NCBI GenBank assembly: GCA_946886545.1
Contig: CAMPIU010000091.1
Location: forward strand, 1-9,027
DNA length: 9,027 nucleotides
DNA from: an uncultured Flavobacteriales bacterium
Lineage (GTDB): Bacteria; Bacteroidota; Bacteroidia; Flavobacteriales; Crocinitomicaceae
Direction of reading: 5' to 3'
In this document: positions 7,186 to 9,027 of the stretch, in pieces
Layout: each line of letters opens with the position of its first letter
Position numbering within the stretch: the first letter of the stretch is position 1
Notes under the pieces: model-generated
The model's input: only the letters and a program-made list of their open reading frames with translations
Databases searched by the model: none
Told to the model about the DNA's origin: nothing
Made by a program: the position numbers and the translations under genes

Positions 7186-7788
7186 TTAAATACTGTCTTT
7201 TGTCTGCTCCATCATTTGTGCCAGGAAATCACGTGCTCTGAATAACTGAGCTTTTACGGTTCCTAATGGGAGGTTTAATTCATCTGCTATTTCTTCGTAG
7301 CTCAATTCTTCAAAATACCTTTTTTCGATCAATTCACGATAGCGTGGTTTTAGCTTGCTGACTAAGTTACGCATGTGTTTAACCTTCTGACTGTGGATAA
7401 TGTGCTCTTCCGGATCACGGGTGTCGGATCTTGCGTCAATTCCAACAGCTTCACCGTCTTCATTGGTGTATCCGGTGTCCATGGAGGTTAATTTGATTCT
7501 TTTTTTGCGGATAAAGTCAATGCAGTTGTTTGAGGCAATTTTAAAAAGCCAGGTAGAAAAAGCGAAACTTGGAGAATATTGTTCAAGCCGACTGAATGCT
7601 TTCCCGAATGCTTCAATAGTTAAATCGTCCGCATCATCCGAATTGCGAACCATCTTCATCATCATGAAATAGATAGATTCCCGGTACCGATCCATTAATT
7701 GCGCATAAGCCGCCTGGTCACCATTTTTGGCCTGGTCAACCAAAACCAAATCAATGCGTGCTTTATCCGATAAATGATCTACTTCCAT
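7186..7788 (-). CDS. RNA polymerase ECF-family sigma-70 factor
   Basis: A 200-residue sigma factor with only regions 2 and 4, hence the ECF (RpoE-like) group. Region 2 covers about 20-97. The core-binding helix contains DADDLTIEAFGKAF (52-65), followed by FSTWLFKIASNNCIDFIRKKR (77-97, promoter -10 melting and recognition). A polar linker of about 45 residues with many Asp and Glu follows. Region 4 (about 143-190) holds ELSYEEIADELNLPLGTVKA (161-180), a helix-turn-helix for the -35 element. The start ATG lies 10 nt inside the 3' end of the glycosyltransferase gene, so both come from one mRNA and are probably translationally coupled. No anti-sigma factor gene is adjacent: the next gene downstream is topoisomerase IB beyond a terminator. 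The regulon is not predictable from this window. Confidence 0.93.
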   Translation of the reverse strand: MEVDHLSDKARIDLVLVDQAKNGDQAAYAQLMDRYRESIYFMMMKMVRNSDDADDLTIEAFGKAFSRLEQYSPSFAFSTWLFKIASNNCIDFIRKKRIKLTSMDTGYTNEDGEAVGIDARSDTRDPEEHIIHSQKVKHMRNLVSKLKPRYRELIEKRYFEELSYEEIADELNLPLGTVKAQLFRARDFLAQMMEQTKDSI

Positions 7789-8915
7789 TTCGAAGAGTTT
7801 TTTTGCAATGCTGAATAATAAAAGAATGGAAGTGCCAACGCATACGCCAAGTCCGTCAAAGGCAATAAGGCAATGAATCCCGGTGATTTTAACTTCTTAA
7901 AACAAAGTCCCAAAAGCCACCATTTTATCACTGTTACAAAACCAAATCCAGCCAAAGCGTGTACCCACCATCCACTTTGTAAGACCAAAAGAACAAAAGA
8001 TATCATCATCAAAATCAGGCTGGTTGGATATATTCCTAACATTGTTTTCTTGAAAACCTTGTATCTTGGAGATGTAGTGTAGTGTCTTGACTTCTGAAGC
8101 ACAAAAGATTCCCAGTTTTCCTTGGCTTCACTGTATTGAAATGTATCCGGGTCCAATTGGATCGTGTAGTTGCTTTTCTTTGCCGCTTCCTGGATGAACA
8201 AATCATCATCACCTGACATCAACGAATAATGGGATTTGAATCCCTTGGTTGATTTAAAAACTTCTTTGGTGTAGGCCATATTTCTTCCAACTCCCATATA
8301 AGGAACTTTGTTCAAAGCCATGGAGAAATAGTTTACGGCGATCATGGTTGTGTCGAAACGGATAATCTTGTTCAGGAGCCCTTTCTTTTTGGTGTAAGGC
8401 CCGTAGCCTAAAACGATCTGCTTTTTATCGCTGAATCGTTCAACCATTTTCCGGAGCCAAAGATTACTTGCCGGAGTACAATCTGCATCTGTCAGCACCA
8501 AATGTTCGTAACGCGCTTTTTTAATACCTAAAGTCAGTGGAAATTTCTTGCTTGGCAGCAAATGTTTACTTCGCTCAACTTCCATAACAACCAGGTTCGG
8601 ATATTGGCGGCTCAAAGCATCAAGCAAGTATTTCGAATCGTCCATGGACTGGTTGTTGATTACCACCACTTCGAACGGAGCCGGATAATCCTGTTCCAGA
8701 ATTTTGGGCAGGTTTTCATATAGATTGTCTGACTCGTTGCGCGCAGCAATAACGATTGATACCGGTGGTAAATTGCCGGAAGCCGGTTTGTTCTTCCAAA
8801 AAGCTAGTCTCCCAAAGAAAAGAACGGAGTATATTAGCTGTGTAACTAATAATCCGGCAAAAATCCAAAAGATATAAAATACGCCTGTTTCCTGTAATTC
8901 GGGGATAATTTTCAT
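7779..8915 (-). CDS. Membrane-anchored family 2 glycosyltransferase
   Basis: A 378-residue GT-A fold glycosyltransferase of family GT2. One N-terminal membrane helix (12-36) is followed by the catalytic domain, beginning at PVSIVIAARNESDNL (51-65). VVVINNQSMDDS (83-94) is the nucleotide-sugar site, TDADC (142-146) the DxD metal site, and GDDDLF (235-240) the probable catalytic-base region. QKSRH (274-278) sits where many processive GT2 enzymes have QxxRW. Three further hydrophobic segments (about 295-313, 318-338, 346-370) anchor the C-terminus. The active site faces the cytoplasm, and a role in lipid-linked or envelope polysaccharide synthesis is likely, but donor and acceptor are unknown. 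It is the first gene of an operon with the ECF sigma factor and is divergent from the tgt-like gene. The ATG at 8915 precedes the first membrane helix properly. Confidence 0.92.
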   Translation of the reverse strand: MKIIPELQETGVFYIFWIFAGLLVTQLIYSVLFFGRLAFWKNKPASGNLPPVSIVIAARNESDNLYENLPKILEQDYPAPFEVVVINNQSMDDSKYLLDALSRQYPNLVVMEVERSKHLLPSKKFPLTLGIKKARYEHLVLTDADCTPASNLWLRKMVERFSDKKQIVLGYGPYTKKKGLLNKIIRFDTTMIAVNYFSMALNKVPYMGVGRNMAYTKEVFKSTKGFKSHYSLMSGDDDLFIQEAAKKSNYTIQLDPDTFQYSEAKENWESFVLQKSRHYTTSPRYKVFKKTMLGIYPTSLILMMISFVLLVLQSGWWVHALAGFGFVTVIKWWLLGLCFKKLKSPGFIALLPLTDLAYALALPFFYYSALQKNSSKWK

Positions 8916-8935
8916 TAAAGTGTCTTCTTCGCCTA

Positions 8936-8943
8936 CAAAGATG
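8936..8943 (-). promoter_or_regulatory. Candidate -7 element for the glycosyltransferase-sigma operon
   Basis: On the minus strand the sequence is CATCTTTG, one base off TAnnTTTG. It lies about 20 nt upstream of the ATG at 8915, so the leader would be very short. No TTTG -33 box is seen at the usual spacing. It mirrors the tgt-side element, forming a divergent pair. Confidence 0.4.
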
Positions 8944-8964
8944 GGGCTCTTTCCGAAATCCCCT

Positions 8965-8972
8965 TATCTTTG
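8965..8972 (+). promoter_or_regulatory. Bacteroidota -7 element (TATCTTTG) for the tgt-like gene
   Basis: TATCTTTG is a full match to the TAnnTTTG consensus used by the Bacteroidota primary sigma factor. It ends 24 nt before the ATG at 8997. A matching -33 TTTG is not evident. Confidence 0.6.
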
Positions 8973-8996
8973 CAGCGTTTATTTTTCAACACAATT

Positions 8997-9027
8997 ATGC
9001 ACTTTGAACTGAAGCATACCGATCCGC
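8997..9027 (+). CDS. tgt: 5' end of probable queuine tRNA-ribosyltransferase (truncated by window)
   Basis: Only ten codons are present, reading MHFELKHTDP. This resembles the N-terminus of bacterial Tgt proteins (commonly M-x-F-x-L-x-x-T-D-P/S, continuing into QSxARAG). Tgt exchanges guanine 34 of GU(N) anticodon tRNAs for the queuosine precursor preQ1. The ATG lies at a sensible distance behind a consensus -7 element, which supports a real gene. The identification rests on ten residues and could be wrong. Confidence 0.55.
   Translation, partial: MHFELKHTDP

Noticed and set aside
1..9027. CRISPR array, tRNA/rRNA genes, insertion sequence or phage genes
   Set aside because: No regularly spaced repeats, no cloverleaf-like sequence and no transposase or phage protein motifs were found on either strand.

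Overview
The window looks like chromosomal DNA from a member of Bacteroidota, probably Flavobacteriales. A Fluviicola-like (Crocinitomicaceae) relative is a guess from protein style only. The support is moderate A+T richness, almost no Shine-Dalgarno sequences, a TAnnTTTG-type promoter element (TATCTTTG at 8965-8972), a short lipoprotein signal, and closest family resemblances of the proteins. There are no tRNA or rRNA genes, CRISPR arrays, transposases or phage genes.

Layout. Positions 85-3925 (+) hold a tightly coupled three-gene operon: a large uncharacterised multi-pass membrane protein, a YdfG-type short-chain dehydrogenase (4-nt ATGA overlap) and a YtcJ-like amidohydrolase with a lipoprotein signal (1-nt TAATG overlap). 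A non-coding stretch of about 260 nt follows, then a long-chain fatty acyl-CoA synthetase whose real start is probably the ATG at 4185. It converges on a poxvirus/bacterial-type DNA topoisomerase IB (6003-7055, -). Upstream of that, on the minus strand, are an ECF sigma factor (7186-7788) and a membrane-anchored family 2 glycosyltransferase (7779-8915), which overlap by 10 nt and so form one operon. The last 31 nt begin a + strand gene whose first ten residues look like queuine tRNA-ribosyltransferase (tgt), read divergently from the glycosyltransferase.

Functionally, most genes are housekeeping or metabolic: fatty acid activation, redox and amidohydrolase chemistry, DNA relaxation, envelope sugar transfer, extracytoplasmic sigma regulation and tRNA modification. 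They do not add up to an obvious defence or mobile system. I do not see a clear undescribed system here.

The most distinctive structure is a pair of perfect, spacerless palindromes (44 and 40 bp) sharing an identical 30-bp core. They sit on either side of the topoisomerase gene. Both have bidirectional-terminator architecture, and one supplies the topoisomerase's last codons and stop. Whether this is a genome-wide terminator/REP-like family or a cassette boundary can be settled by a genome search.
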